A DNA stretch of 64,000 nt from an uncultured Acetatifactor sp. (GTDB lineage: Bacteria; Bacillota; Clostridia; Lachnospirales; Lachnospiraceae), in contig CALWSL010000016.1 of the NCBI GenBank assembly GCA_944384205.1, positions 1 to 64,000 of the forward strand. The letters run 5' to 3'. The notes beneath the pieces are model-generated. The model was not told the DNA's origin and ran no database searches. It saw nothing but the letters and a program-made list of their open reading frames with translations. The translations under genes were made by a program, and so were the position numbers. Positions 1-8,408 of the stretch are shown here, in pieces. Position 1 is the first letter of the stretch, and each line of letters starts with the position of its first letter.

Positions 1-432
1 CCTATGGTAAAGAACATGGAGAAGCTGGCGGCAGATTTTTCCGCAGACCCGGAGCAGACGCTTCCAGAAGCGGCGGTTATGGAATCTGCAAAGTCGTATC
101 GGGAGAAGAAAGCAAAACCGCTGGTAAAGAAAATCGTACAAGTCATGCGCTCTGTTTATTCGGCGTATCTGGATATTTCAAATAAGTTTGCAAAGCTACA
201 AGCGGCTTATAACAGGGAACGGAGCGGAAACGAGCGGCTGACAAACAGGCTGGAAGAAGTCTTAGAGGAAAATCTGGAACTGCGGATAGTGGCGGCGGAT
301 TTTGGACGTATAAAGGCGGTTGTCGGTTCTGAACAGGTGAATGCTGTGATTAACCGGGCGAAGCAACAGGAACGGATAGAAGCTGAGCAGAAACGGGCTG
401 CGAGGAGAAAGCATAACAGGGACGCCCGATGA
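1..432 (+). CDS. C-terminal part of a mobilisation (Mob/Pre-like) protein
   Basis: The reading frame is open at the window edge, so the real start lies upstream; only about 143 C-terminal residues are present. The segment is charged and helical, with a predicted coiled coil (residues about 45-95) and a very basic tail rich in K and R. This layout matches the C-terminal region of plasmid recombination/mobilisation proteins of Gram-positive elements, where the catalytic relaxase domain is N-terminal and therefore not visible here. A long stem-loop straddles the stop codon. The Mob assignment is inference from composition and context; any long coiled-coil protein of a mobile element would look similar. 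Confidence 0.5.
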   Translation, partial: PMVKNMEKLAADFSADPEQTLPEAAVMESAKSYREKKAKPLVKKIVQVMRSVYSAYLDISNKFAKLQAAYNRERSGNERLTNRLEEVLEENLELRIVAADFGRIKAVVGSEQVNAVINRAKQQERIEAEQKRAARRKHNRDAR

Positions 433-468
433 CAGGAGAGGGCTGTTTAAAGCCCTCTTAGCTGTCAT
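429..468 (+). terminator. Stem-loop after the mobilisation gene
   Basis: Two nested arms pair: ATGACAG (429-435) with CTGTCAT (462-468), and AGAGGGCT (437-444) with AGCCCTCT (451-458). The outer arm includes the stop codon of the upstream gene. There is no clear T-run after it, so it may be a processing or stability hairpin rather than a strong intrinsic terminator. Confidence 0.5.
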
Positions 469-567
469 GAAGCAAATTACTGCGATTAGGCCGGACGGTG
501 TGTAGCTTTTCGGTTTACTTCCGGCTGTCTGGAAAAAATAAAAAGAATGTATGTTCGATAAAAGTGC

Positions 568-596
568 TTGCCTTTAGGAAGATTTGATAGTATAAT
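568..596 (+). promoter_or_regulatory. Promoter of the restriction-modification operon
   Basis: TTGCCT (568-573) and TATAAT (591-596) are separated by 17 bases, 43 bases upstream of the methylase start. Because the methylase carries an N-terminal ribbon-helix-helix-like segment, autoregulation at this promoter is plausible but not shown. Confidence 0.65.
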
Positions 597-639
597 AAGG
601 GAAAAATCAGGTATAAATTATTTCCCAGGAGTGATGTGA

Positions 640-1788
640 ATGAAACAGGTACATTTAAGAGTTGATGATGAGTTATATAATGAATTAAATGCGTATTCTG
701 TAATGACGGAGCAGACAATGCAGGATTGTGTGAGAGAAGCGGTTGCATATTATGTTACTGATATGAGAAAAAAACAGCGGGAAGTGAAAGACCGTCAGTT
801 TACTTTTATTGATTTGTTTGCCGGAATAGGCGGAATGAGAATTGCTTTTGAGAGAGCCGGCGGGCATTGCGTTTATTCTAATGAGTGGAATAAATACAGT
901 CAGCAGACATATTTTGCTAATTTTGGCGAGCAGCCAGAGGGAGACATTACACAGGTGCCAGCTTCGTCTATCCCGGATCATGATATTCTGGTAGCCGGAT
1001 TTCCCTGTCAGCCATTTTCCATTGCAGGTGTTTCAAAAAAGAACAGCCTTGGACGGGCAACAGGATTTGAGGATAAGACACAGGGGACACTCTTTTTTGA
1101 TGTTTGCAGGATATTAAAAGAAAAAAGGCCAAAAGCATTTATGCTGGAGAACGTAAAAAATCTGTGCAGTCATGATAAGGGCAGAACCTTTAAAATAATA
1201 TTAGAGTCTCTGGATGAACTGGATTACAGTGTATTCTATGCAGTTCTGGATGGACAGAACTATGTACCACAACACAGAGAACGAATCATTATTGTAGGAT
1301 TTGACCGCAAAAAGTATGGAAAGAATATAGAGTTTGATTTCAAGCTGACACCTGAATATCCAAAACCTGTTATGCGGGATATTCTGGAAAAAAATGTTGA
1401 CGAAAAATACACACTATCCGATAAACTCTGGACATATCTTCAAAATTATGCAGCAAAACATAAAGCGGCAGGTAATGGATTTGGATATGGCATTGCTCCA
1501 TTGGATGGCATATCAAGAACAATCAGTGCGAGATATTACAAGGATGGTTCGGAGATACTGATTGAGCAGAAAGGGAAAAATCCACGGCGGCTGACTCCAC
1601 GTGAATGTGCAAGATTGCAGGGATTTCCTGATGATTTCAAAATCCCGGTATCTGATACACAGGCGTATAAGCAATTTGGAAATTCTGTTGTGGTGCCATT
1701 GATGGAAGATGTGGCGAAACTGATAGTAAAGAAACTGGAAGATATGGACGAAACAGAGGGAAAAGAGTTACAGAGGATGGTGATTTAG
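640..1788 (+). CDS. EcoRII/Dcm-type DNA cytosine-5 methyltransferase with RHH-like N-terminus
   Basis: This 382-residue C5-cytosine methylase should protect host DNA, with CCWGG as predicted target because the next gene is an EcoRII nuclease. Ordered C5-MTase motifs are visible: DLFAGIGG (about 58-65), catalytic GFPCQPFS with Cys123, ENVKN with Glu170, [10 protein letters not shown], a motif IX region with [10 protein letters not shown], and QFGNSVVVP near the end. The first about 45 residues ([15 protein letters not shown] and following helices) look like a ribbon-helix-helix DNA-binding unit, not part of the catalytic core. N-terminal DNA-binding extensions of methylases such as M.SsoII act as repressors of their own operons, so autoregulation is inferred. 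Its stop is followed directly by the nuclease start, so the two are translationally coupled. Confidence 0.93.
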   Translation: MKQVHLRVDDELYNELNAYSVMTEQTMQDCVREAVAYYVTDMRKKQREVKDRQFTFIDLFAGIGGMRIAFERAGGHCVYSNEWNKYSQQTYFANFGEQPEGDITQVPASSIPDHDILVAGFPCQPFSIAGVSKKNSLGRATGFEDKTQGTLFFDVCRILKEKRPKAFMLENVKNLCSHDKGRTFKIILESLDELDYSVFYAVLDGQNYVPQHRERIIIVGFDRKKYGKNIEFDFKLTPEYPKPVMRDILEKNVDEKYTLSDKLWTYLQNYAAKHKAAGNGFGYGIAPLDGISRTISARYYKDGSEILIEQKGKNPRRLTPRECARLQGFPDDFKIPVSDTQAYKQFGNSVVVPLMEDVAKLIVKKLEDMDETEGKELQRMVI

Positions 1789-2964
1789 ATGTCTACAGGA
1801 TATGCGGGACAGGCGATAAAATCTGTTCTTAACAGTGAAAATGGATTTTGTAAATTTCTTTCTGCAAATGACACAGGAGCAACGGGTGGTCACCAGTCTG
1901 GTATTTTGATTTCAAAATCGGCTGTAGATATGATGTTCAGCAGACAGGAACTCGAACAGGATACAATTCCCAAAAGAACGGTAAAAATCAGATGGCAGGA
2001 TGATTTTGAGACAGAAAGTTGTTTTACATACTATGAGAGTAAAAATGAATTAAGGATTACCCGTTTTGGAAGAGGTTTTCCATTTTTGAAACCAGAACAA
2101 ACGGGCGCATTATTTGTATTTACACAACAGACGGATGATGATTACAGTGGATACTTTCTGGAAACAGATGAGGAAATAGAAGAGTTTCTTGATACATTTG
2201 GTATCAGCCCTACAGAGACGAATGGTCTTATTGATACAGGAAAGATTTCGTCAGAAACGCAGGAAAAGTTGGCAATACAGGAGTTTATCAGTGGCCTTGA
2301 TGTAGATTTCCCGACATCTGATGTGATGTCTGCAGCGGCCAGAACGATTGAAGAGAAAGCATATGATCATGTAGAATATATTCTCACCAATCCTGATGAA
2401 AAAATTATCAGTTGGACGAATATGGAATATACTCTTTTCAGAGCGTTGGAATATGCAAGATATGGCGCTATAATTACAAAAGGATTTCAGTCGGTGGATG
2501 AATTTGTAAGAGTTGCAAATGTAGTGCTGAATCGCAGAAAAAGTCGCGCTGGTAAAAGCCTTGAACATCATTTGTCAGCGATATTTGATGGCAATGGTAT
2601 AGAGTATTCATCTCAGGCTGTTACAGAGGGTAATAAAAAGCCGGATTTTCTGTTTCCCTCTCAGGAGGCATACCATGATTATAATTTTTCAACGGATAAT
2701 ATCATTTCTCTGGCGGCAAAAACAACCTGCAAGGACAGGTGGAGGCAGGTGTTAAACGAAGCGGATCGGCTGAGGGATAAACCAAAGTATCTCTGTACAC
2801 TTCAGCAGGGAATATCCGGGGCTCAGATGGATGAAATGCAGGCTGAAAATGTCATATTGGTTGTACCGAAACCCTACATAGTGACATATCCTAAAGACCG
2901 CAGAGACAGGATATGGACATTAGCCCGGTTTGTGCAATATGTAAAAATGATTGAGGGCAAATAA
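1789..2964 (+). CDS. ecoRIIR: EcoRII-type type II restriction endonuclease
   Basis: Full-length homologue of EcoRII (391 residues against about 404), a type IIE enzyme that cuts before CCWGG and needs a second effector site. The N-terminal effector domain shows FLSANDTGATGGHQSG (23-38) and RITRFGRGFPF (89-99), both hallmarks of EcoRII. The C-terminal nuclease domain carries NRRKSRAGKSLE (248-259) and the PD-(D/E)xK core: KKPDFLFP with Asp286, then KTTCKDRW with Lys311 and Lys315, matching D299, K324 and K328 of EcoRII. All catalytic residues are intact, so the enzyme is probably active. It starts at the ATG right after the methylase stop and is followed after one base by vsr. Confidence 0.95.
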   Translation: MSTGYAGQAIKSVLNSENGFCKFLSANDTGATGGHQSGILISKSAVDMMFSRQELEQDTIPKRTVKIRWQDDFETESCFTYYESKNELRITRFGRGFPFLKPEQTGALFVFTQQTDDDYSGYFLETDEEIEEFLDTFGISPTETNGLIDTGKISSETQEKLAIQEFISGLDVDFPTSDVMSAAARTIEEKAYDHVEYILTNPDEKIISWTNMEYTLFRALEYARYGAIITKGFQSVDEFVRVANVVLNRRKSRAGKSLEHHLSAIFDGNGIEYSSQAVTEGNKKPDFLFPSQEAYHDYNFSTDNIISLAAKTTCKDRWRQVLNEADRLRDKPKYLCTLQQGISGAQMDEMQAENVILVVPKPYIVTYPKDRRDRIWTLARFVQYVKMIEGK

Positions 2965-2965
2965 G

Positions 2966-3415
2966 ATGGATATAAAAAGCCCGGAAGAACGAAGCAGGAA
3001 TATGGCGGCTATCCGTTCAAAGGATACCAGGCCGGAGATATATTTCAGAAAATTACTTTTTGCACATGGATACAGATATAGTCTTAATTCCAAAAAGATA
3101 CCCGGACACCCGGATATTTATCTTCGTAAGTATAATACTGCGATTTTTATTCACGGATGTTTCTGGCACAGACATTCCGGTTGTAAGTATGCGTATATGC
3201 CGAAATCAAGAGTGGAATTCTGGCAGAAAAAATTTGAAGCGAATGTAAAAAGAGATTATATTGTCAGGATGGAATTGCAGGATAAGGGGATTAAGTGCCT
3301 GATTGTGTGGGAGTGTACGGTTAAAAGGATGAAAAGAAATCAGGAGGATTGCGAAAAATACTTGAAAATAGCAGAAAGATTTTTAGAAAGCAATCAGGCA
3401 TTGTTAGAAATCTAA
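2966..3415 (+). CDS. vsr: Very short patch repair endonuclease Vsr
   Basis: Vsr nicks 5' of the T in T:G mismatches arising from deamination of 5-methylcytosine in CCWGG sites, limiting the mutagenic cost of the neighbouring methylase. The 149-residue product shows RNMAAIRSKDTRPE (11-24), the nuclease core PGHPDIYL with Asp50 (Asp51 in E. coli Vsr), and FIHGCFWHRHSGC with histidines and zinc-ligand cysteines in place. ATG 2966 is preferred over an in-frame TTG at 2951, because a GAGGG ribosome site (2953-2957) sits 8 bases upstream and it follows the nuclease stop by one base. The placement next to a Dcm-like methylase mirrors dcm-vsr of E. coli. Confidence 0.95.
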   Translation: MDIKSPEERSRNMAAIRSKDTRPEIYFRKLLFAHGYRYSLNSKKIPGHPDIYLRKYNTAIFIHGCFWHRHSGCKYAYMPKSRVEFWQKKFEANVKRDYIVRMELQDKGIKCLIVWECTVKRMKRNQEDCEKYLKIAERFLESNQALLEI

Positions 3416-3478
3416 TATACTGTGTTGAATGAAAGAATATTTAATGATTTTCGCAAATAGCAAATGAGGAGGGAATTA

Positions 3479-5602
3479 ATGTATCAGATTAAAATAGAAA
3501 ATTGTAATAATATTGCGGAGGGAGAATTAACTATTGAGGAGGGGAAACTTAATATCCTTTATGGGATAAATGGTACTGGAAAAACAACGATTGCAAAAGC
3601 AATAGAGTTTTCAAAGGAACCACAAAAAATAGAAGAATTGCAGTCTTTTTTTACAGAGAATCCGGCATCTGTTTCAATCAGTCCGGAGGTTGGAAAGATA
3701 TTGGTGTTTAATGAAGATTTCGTCAGAGATATTGTTTTTAAAGAAGATGAAGTAATACAGAATTCATTTGAAGTGTTTTTGAAAACACCTAATTATTCCC
3801 AAAAAAAGGCACAGCTTGATCAACATCTTCAATCCTTACATAATATTATGAAACAAGATGAAGAGATACAAGAGTTGCAAAGATTATTAGATCAGATTGC
3901 AGGCAAATTCAAACGTAATGCTAATGGAAAACTTAGTAAAACAGGTGTATATAAAAGCGTGTTGTCTAAAAGTAATTTGTATAATATACCAGAAGAACTG
4001 GATAGTTACAGACCTTTTATTACAAATACAGAAATCAATATTCCTTGGATAGATTGGAAGTCTAAAGGAGATGCGTTTGATATTGGAGATGGCTGTCCAT
4101 ATTGTTCAGAAACATTAAACAGGTCTGTACATAATCAGAGGAAAGAGGTATTTAAAAAAACTTATAAAAAGGCTGATTCGCAAAATCTCAAGGATTTGTT
4201 AGATTTGCTTGAAAATTTGAGGGTCTATGTTAAACCTGAGAAGTATGATGAATTGGTGTCTTATGTAAAAACAGATGTTCCGGAAGATATTATATCGGCT
4301 ATTCTTGAAAAATTATTATTAGAATTGGACGTAATGCTGAAACGGTTTGCGGCTATTGCTGAGTTTGGAAACAGGAGAATTGTACTCGCAGATATATCTA
4401 AACTTGACCAGCAGATTAATGAGATTGAAATTCCGAAAAGCTTCTTTGAGATTTTTGGCGGAGAAAAAATTGAAAATGTTATTGAACGAATAAATGATCA
4501 GGTGCTTGAATTGCGTTCGGAAGCAGCAGTATTAAAAAGAGAAATGGGTGCATTGAAAGGCGTAATGCAAGCAACTATACAAGCATCACAAACGGATATT
4601 AATGAGTTCTTAAAAACGGCGGGCATAAACTACGAATTAGTGATACTTGCCGAAGATGAAACTAACAGTCGTACAATATTAAAACAATGTTTTAGCGAAG
4701 AAAGAACAGATGTGACAAAGATACGAGATCATTTAAGCTGGGGAGAGAAAAATGCTTTTGCATTAATCCTATTTATGTATTATGCTGTTATGCAAAATCC
4801 GGATTTAATCATACTGGATGATCCAATCTCATCGTTTGACACTAATAAAAAGTATGCTATTCTCCATAGGATGTTTAAGAATATTGGAAAACGGGATGTT
4901 TCTTTGGAGGGAAAAACAGTTTTGCTTTTAACACATGACTTTGAACCTATTACGGATTTTATCGTAGTAGGAAAATTAGGCGAAGAAAAGGCACAAGCTT
5001 CTTTTATTTGTAATGAACATGGAAGTGTTAAAGCGCACAAGATAGATCCAAATTCTGATGTGAAACTTATTACAATAGAGTGTAGTGAGATTGCAAAAAA
5101 TACAGATATAAATATAGTTAGCCGTGTGGCTTTTTTAAGAAAGTTAAGTGAATTAAATGGAAGGAATGGAGATTGGGATTTGGTGTATGAAATTTTATCT
5201 TGTCTCATTCATGCAAATGAAATAAAGAGAAAGTTGGGGAATAACACATATATTGACATTGATCCGGAAGATATTGCTATTGGAGTATCTAAGATTAAGG
5301 AGTATATTCCGGATTTTGATTATGATGAACTTAAAAATAATATCTATACCAAAGAAGGTATTAAAAATTTATATGACACTGAAACTAATGCGTACTTAAA
5401 AGTGCAGTTATTTAGAGAAATGAACGAAATATTAACTCACAATGAGGTTAGAATTACGCAAATGGATGGTGCTTGGTATAAATTTATAGACGAAACGTAT
5501 CATATTGAAAATGATTATCTGCATTTTTTGGATATTATTAAATTTAACATTGTTCCGAGTTATATAGTTGACAATGTGGATAAAATTATTTCAGAAATAT
5601 GA
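3479..5602 (+). CDS. RloC/PrrC-like AAA (AAA_13-type) ATPase with CxxC hook
   Basis: A 707-residue ABC/SMC-like ATPase. Walker A GINGTGKTT lies at 29-37, a CPYC motif at 206-209 sits between two helical stretches like a Rad50 zinc hook, the ABC signature LSWGEKNAF is near 418, Walker B LIILDDPISSFD near 442, and an LTHDFE H-loop follows. This layout is shared by RloC and PrrC-type anticodon nucleases and related phage-exclusion ATPases that guard restriction systems. The C-terminal 200 residues should hold the effector, but I cannot assign the nuclease residues of PrrC there with confidence. ATG 3479 is chosen over ATG 3464 because AGGAGGG (3467-3473) precedes it. It lies about 60 bases after vsr and 17 bases before the EcoRII-N-like gene. 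Confidence 0.8.
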   Translation: MYQIKIENCNNIAEGELTIEEGKLNILYGINGTGKTTIAKAIEFSKEPQKIEELQSFFTENPASVSISPEVGKILVFNEDFVRDIVFKEDEVIQNSFEVFLKTPNYSQKKAQLDQHLQSLHNIMKQDEEIQELQRLLDQIAGKFKRNANGKLSKTGVYKSVLSKSNLYNIPEELDSYRPFITNTEINIPWIDWKSKGDAFDIGDGCPYCSETLNRSVHNQRKEVFKKTYKKADSQNLKDLLDLLENLRVYVKPEKYDELVSYVKTDVPEDIISAILEKLLLELDVMLKRFAAIAEFGNRRIVLADISKLDQQINEIEIPKSFFEIFGGEKIENVIERINDQVLELRSEAAVLKREMGALKGVMQATIQASQTDINEFLKTAGINYELVILAEDETNSRTILKQCFSEERTDVTKIRDHLSWGEKNAFALILFMYYAVMQNPDLIILDDPISSFDTNKKYAILHRMFKNIGKRDVSLEGKTVLLLTHDFEPITDFIVVGKLGEEKAQASFICNEHGSVKAHKIDPNSDVKLITIECSEIAKNTDINIVSRVAFLRKLSELNGRNGDWDLVYEILSCLIHANEIKRKLGNNTYIDIDPEDIAIGVSKIKEYIPDFDYDELKNNIYTKEGIKNLYDTETNAYLKVQLFREMNEILTHNEVRITQMDGAWYKFIDETYHIENDYLHFLDIIKFNIVPSYIVDNVDKIISEI

Positions 5603-5619
5603 TGTGGAGGTGACAATTA

Positions 5620-6075
5620 ATGATAGTAGGGTTGGCATTAAAAGTTCTGAGTGAAGTTGAAGTAAACTATATGGTAAGTAATCAACATGAATTTAATGGT
5701 GTTGCTTCATTAAAGAGGCTTTTTGGAACAAAGAAACAATTTTTTAATGCGAGATTTGTCTATATGAGTAATGCAGGAATTGAAAGTCAGGAGAATGGAT
5801 CGTTAACATGGTATGATGCAAGGGAAAATCATTCCTATAGAACGGAATATAGACTTTATTATGATTCTGCTATGCCACTGCAAATGGCAAACGCAGGAGA
5901 TACTTTGTTGCTCACAGTTGATGATATGGATTTTGTTAATATTTTTATTATAGAAAGAGGTACTCAACTGGTAAATTATTTGTCAAGCCAAATAAAAAAT
6001 GGAATGAATATGGATTATTATATTTCGACAAATAGTCGAGATACTCAAGTAATAGAAAATATTTTAAGATTGTAG
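5620..6075 (+). CDS. Stand-alone EcoRII N-terminal-like (B3-type) domain protein
   Basis: A 151-residue product, AT-rich, with ribosome site GTGGAGGTG 8 bases before the ATG. The stretch SNQHEFNGVASLKRLFG (about 21-37) followed by LTWYDARENHSYRTEYRLYY (62-81) and AGDTLLLTV resembles, to my recollection, the effector-binding N-terminal domain family of EcoRII, a pseudobarrel DNA-binding fold. No nuclease domain follows; the frame stops and downstream DNA has no PD-(D/E)xK sequence. It may be the sequence-recognition subunit of the preceding ATPase, or the remnant of a second EcoRII-like enzyme. The domain call is from memory of the family, not a search. Confidence 0.6.
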   Translation: MIVGLALKVLSEVEVNYMVSNQHEFNGVASLKRLFGTKKQFFNARFVYMSNAGIESQENGSLTWYDARENHSYRTEYRLYYDSAMPLQMANAGDTLLLTVDDMDFVNIFIIERGTQLVNYLSSQIKNGMNMDYYISTNSRDTQVIENILRL

Positions 6076-6629
6076 TATATTATTGAGGGAAAGAATTTGG
6101 CAACATTTTGGCAACAGAAAATCAGCAAGCCAGAATAAATGATGTAATTGAAGTAAAAAGCGGCGTGTATTTGCACAAAACCTAAACAAATAAAGTTAAT
6201 GATAACACAGAACACATCGAGTTCGAATAATTCCAATTTTAATACAGATTATTTAAAATGGCAGGTAGTCTATGGATTATCTGTCATTTGCCATATTATC
6301 CATAATGGTAAAGGAATAAAAAATTTTGTTATCATGATAGAAAAGCTGTTGTATTTGTTGATATCAAATATTTGAAAAAGAGTTACACAGTGAAATTGAG
6401 AAAATTGTAATTACGGATAAGCTGCAGGAAGCATGGTCATATCCTGAAATACAGCCCGGGTTGGTAAGGGAGTCAAAGGAGAGAAGTTTTTTATAATGGA
6501 AAAAATTTGGGAATTATTGTATAATTAAGTTCGGTGAACAGATTGCGGACACGTTTGGATGACGATAGATGTGGTATGGGAAAATGACGATAGACAAAAT
6601 AAATTTTAGTGGAGTGTGGAAAAAATAAT
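6076..6629. other. Gene-poor scar between defence operon and ogt
   Basis: About 550 AT-rich bases without an intact gene. It starts with a direct repeat, TTGGCAACATTTTGGCAACA (6097-6116). A short open frame at 6362-6496 encodes about 44 residues, including SEIEKIVITDKLQEAWSYPE. It has no start codon or ribosome site and looks like the tail of a decayed gene that I cannot identify. No promoter with good spacing was found for ogt. Confidence 0.4.
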
Positions 6630-7163
6630 ATGCAGTACATCAGTTATTACAGCTCGCCTATCGGCGACATCCTTTTAGCGGCAGATGATGTTGGCTTGAC
6701 AGGATTATGGTTCGAGGGGCAGAAATATTTTGCCCGCTGTCTGGATAAAGAGCATGAGGAAAAAGAAATCCCTCTGTTTGCAGAAGTGAAACAATGGCTT
6801 GCTGTTTATTTTTCGGGAAAAGAACCGGATTTTACGGTGCCGCTTCATTTTACAGGTACGGCTTTTCAGAATGAGGTATGGGAAATTCTCTGTTCGATTC
6901 CATACGGCAGAACTATGACCTACGGAGAGATTGCAAAGCAGATGGCAGCTAAAAGAGGGTTGACGCGTATGTCTGCCCAAGCCGTAGGAAGTGCGGTTGG
7001 ACACAATGAAATTTCCATTATAGTCCCATGTCATCGTGTTGTCGGAACAAACGGCAGTCTGACAGGCTATGCGGGAGGAATTGATAAGAAAGTAAAGCTG
7101 TTGCGTTTGGAAAAGGCGGATATGGAATCCTTTTTTGTTCCGAAGAAAGGAACCGCTTTATGA
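6630..7163 (+). CDS. ogt: Methylated-DNA--protein-cysteine methyltransferase
   Basis: A suicide repair enzyme that moves the methyl group from O6-methylguanine (or O4-methylthymine) to its own cysteine. The 177-residue product has the short N-terminal fold typical of Ogt, then FQNEVWEILCSIPYGRTMTY, the DNA-contacting AVGSAVGHNE segment, and the active site PCHRVVG with Cys134, followed by LTGYAGG. ATG 6630 is preferred over an in-frame GTG at 6609 because the protein begins there in the family pattern (YYSSPIGDILLA). It is a lone gene between mobile scars; there is no Ada/AraC partner visible nearby. Confidence 0.93.
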   Translation: MQYISYYSSPIGDILLAADDVGLTGLWFEGQKYFARCLDKEHEEKEIPLFAEVKQWLAVYFSGKEPDFTVPLHFTGTAFQNEVWEILCSIPYGRTMTYGEIAKQMAAKRGLTRMSAQAVGSAVGHNEISIIVPCHRVVGTNGSLTGYAGGIDKKVKLLRLEKADMESFFVPKKGTAL

Positions 7164-7234
7164 AACCGGCGGAATCAAGCATTAGCCGTTTCCCAATCCT
7201 GCAGCGGAAGCAGTTTCTTTTACCGAGATAGGCG

Positions 7235-7711
7235 GTGCAGATCATCAAGGACGGCGGCTATGCCACCAGCCTGACTTATGTGGAGAAGCTTTGTTCCGTC
7301 ATCGAGAGGTGGAACCTCACGCAGTACGATGTGAAGGAAGAAGTCGAATGGTACCGTGTTCGCAAGACCTGGGAGGATTCCAAGTCGCAGATCGGTGCAT
7401 TCAAGATTCTGGAGAATGCAAAGAAGTGTGCGGATGCCAATCCGGGATATAAGGTTTTTGATGCATCCGGAAAGGTGGTATATGCACCGGCTGCTTCAGC
7501 AGCGGATGTGCCTTTCCCTGTGAAGGTCAGTATCACGGATCTGAATATTCGGACGGGACCGGGGACAGACCATGCCAGGACAGGCAGGTTTACCGGCATC
7601 GGGGTATTCACCATCGTTGAGGTGAAGTCCGGCAAGGGCTCCACGGCGGGCTGGGGACGGCTCAAATCCGGTGCGGGCTGGATTTCGCTTGAGTATGCGG
7701 CACGGATTTAA
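7235..7711 (+). pseudogene. 3' remnant of a phage/ICE lysin (glucosaminidase end plus SH3 domain)
   Basis: The frame opens only after an in-frame stop at 7229-7231 and starts in the middle of a domain. Its first residues, KDGGYATSLTYVEKLCSVIE, match the end of a bacterial glucosaminidase/amidase lysin domain, followed by a linker and a bacterial SH3 domain (SITDLNIRTGPGTDHARTG and a GWGRLKSGAGWISL end). The catalytic half is missing, so this is a 5'-truncated endolysin gene at the edge of an inserted element. A GTG at 7235 could start a fragment, but no ribosome site supports it. Confidence 0.7.
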
Positions 7712-7712
7712 T

Positions 7713-7800
7713 TTATCAGATGTGGGAAGACTCCCGCCTCTGCAGGCGGCGAGTATAACAAACTTGTATCAGTGGCGGGAGTCAATCCCCCATCTGATAA
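7713..7800 (+). terminator. Long stem-loop after lysin remnant
   Basis: TTATCAGATG (7713-7722) pairs with CATCTGATAA (7791-7800), and GACTCCCGCC (7729-7738) pairs with GGCGGGAGTC (7774-7783). This is a large structured element directly behind the stop codon; there is no T-run, so it may be a transcript-stabilising or recombination-related structure instead of a terminator. Confidence 0.5.
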
Positions 7801-7868
7801 ACGCTCCGCGGGGATGCGCAGGGATTCGGTGAGGAAGATGTCGGCTGAAGCTGACCCGAATCCCGCGC

Positions 7869-7890
7869 CAAGACCCGCGAGCGGGTCTTG
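7869..7890. repeat. Perfect 10-bp inverted repeat
   Basis: CAAGACCCGC (7869-7878) and GCGGGTCTTG (7881-7890) are perfect complements around a two-base centre. The site lies between the lysin remnant and the recombinase module; it could be a protein-binding dyad or a hairpin. Confidence 0.6.
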
Positions 7891-7895
7891 AAATT

Positions 7896-7942
7896 GGCGG
7901 CATTGTTCTTCGGAGCAGTGCCGCCTTATTTTTGTTTTTTTT
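7896..7942 (+). terminator. Intrinsic terminator before recombinase module
   Basis: GGCGGCATTG (7896-7905) pairs with CAGTGCCGCC (7916-7925, one G-U pair) and is followed by a long T-rich tract. It separates the lysin remnant from the recombinase module. Confidence 0.75.
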
Positions 7943-8000
7943 CTTCTGTAAATTCGGTCTGTTTCTGGGCGTAGGAAGGTGAACGATTGGAGGCGGCGCT

Positions 8001-8408
8001 ATGAATACAGACCAGAAAACCAGAATCACCAGACTGCGCAGCGAAGGCGCAAGCTATAACCAGATTGCCCAGGAACTTGGCATCTCCAAAAATACAGTCT
8101 CTACCTTCTGCCGCAGAAACGGCCTGACGGGGGATACTGCAGAATCGGCTCCTTCCACAGTCACCACACATACCTGTAAAAACTGTGGGAAAGAGATTAT
8201 CCAGTATCCCGGACGCAAGGAGAAGAAGTTCTGCTCGGATGCCTGCAGGAACAAATGGTGGAACGCCCACTTGTCTGAGGTAAAGCGCAGGGCGATGTAT
8301 CTGTATACCTGCCCATCCTGTGGGAAGACGTTTTATGCCTACGGCAACCGGAACCGCAAGTACTGCTCCCACGCCTGCTATATCGCAGGCAGATTCGGAG
8401 GTGCGTGA
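8001..8408 (+). CDS. Small HTH protein with two cysteine-rich zinc-binding segments
   Basis: A 135-residue protein. Residues 1-40 form a sigma-like or resolvase-like helix-turn-helix (RLRSEGASYNQIAQELGISK). Two zinc-type Cys clusters follow: CKNCGKE with FCSDAC, and CPSCGKT with YCSHAC. Ribosome site TTGGAGGCG lies just upstream. Similar small genes sit in front of tandem serine recombinases in Clostridia elements, so it is likely a recombination directionality or regulatory factor, but the exact role is unknown. The stop overlaps the next start (TGATG). Confidence 0.7.
   Translation: MNTDQKTRITRLRSEGASYNQIAQELGISKNTVSTFCRRNGLTGDTAESAPSTVTTHTCKNCGKEIIQYPGRKEKKFCSDACRNKWWNAHLSEVKRRAMYLYTCPSCGKTFYAYGNRNRKYCSHACYIAGRFGGA

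Noticed and set aside
4094-4110. CPYC motif of the hook ATPase read as a thioredoxin/glutaredoxin site
   Set aside because: It is in the middle of an ABC ATPase between helical parts, without a thioredoxin fold; a Rad50/RloC-type zinc hook fits better.
6190-6240. tRNA-like 3' segment (GAGTTCGAATAATTCC)
   Set aside because: No acceptor or anticodon stems can be formed around it.
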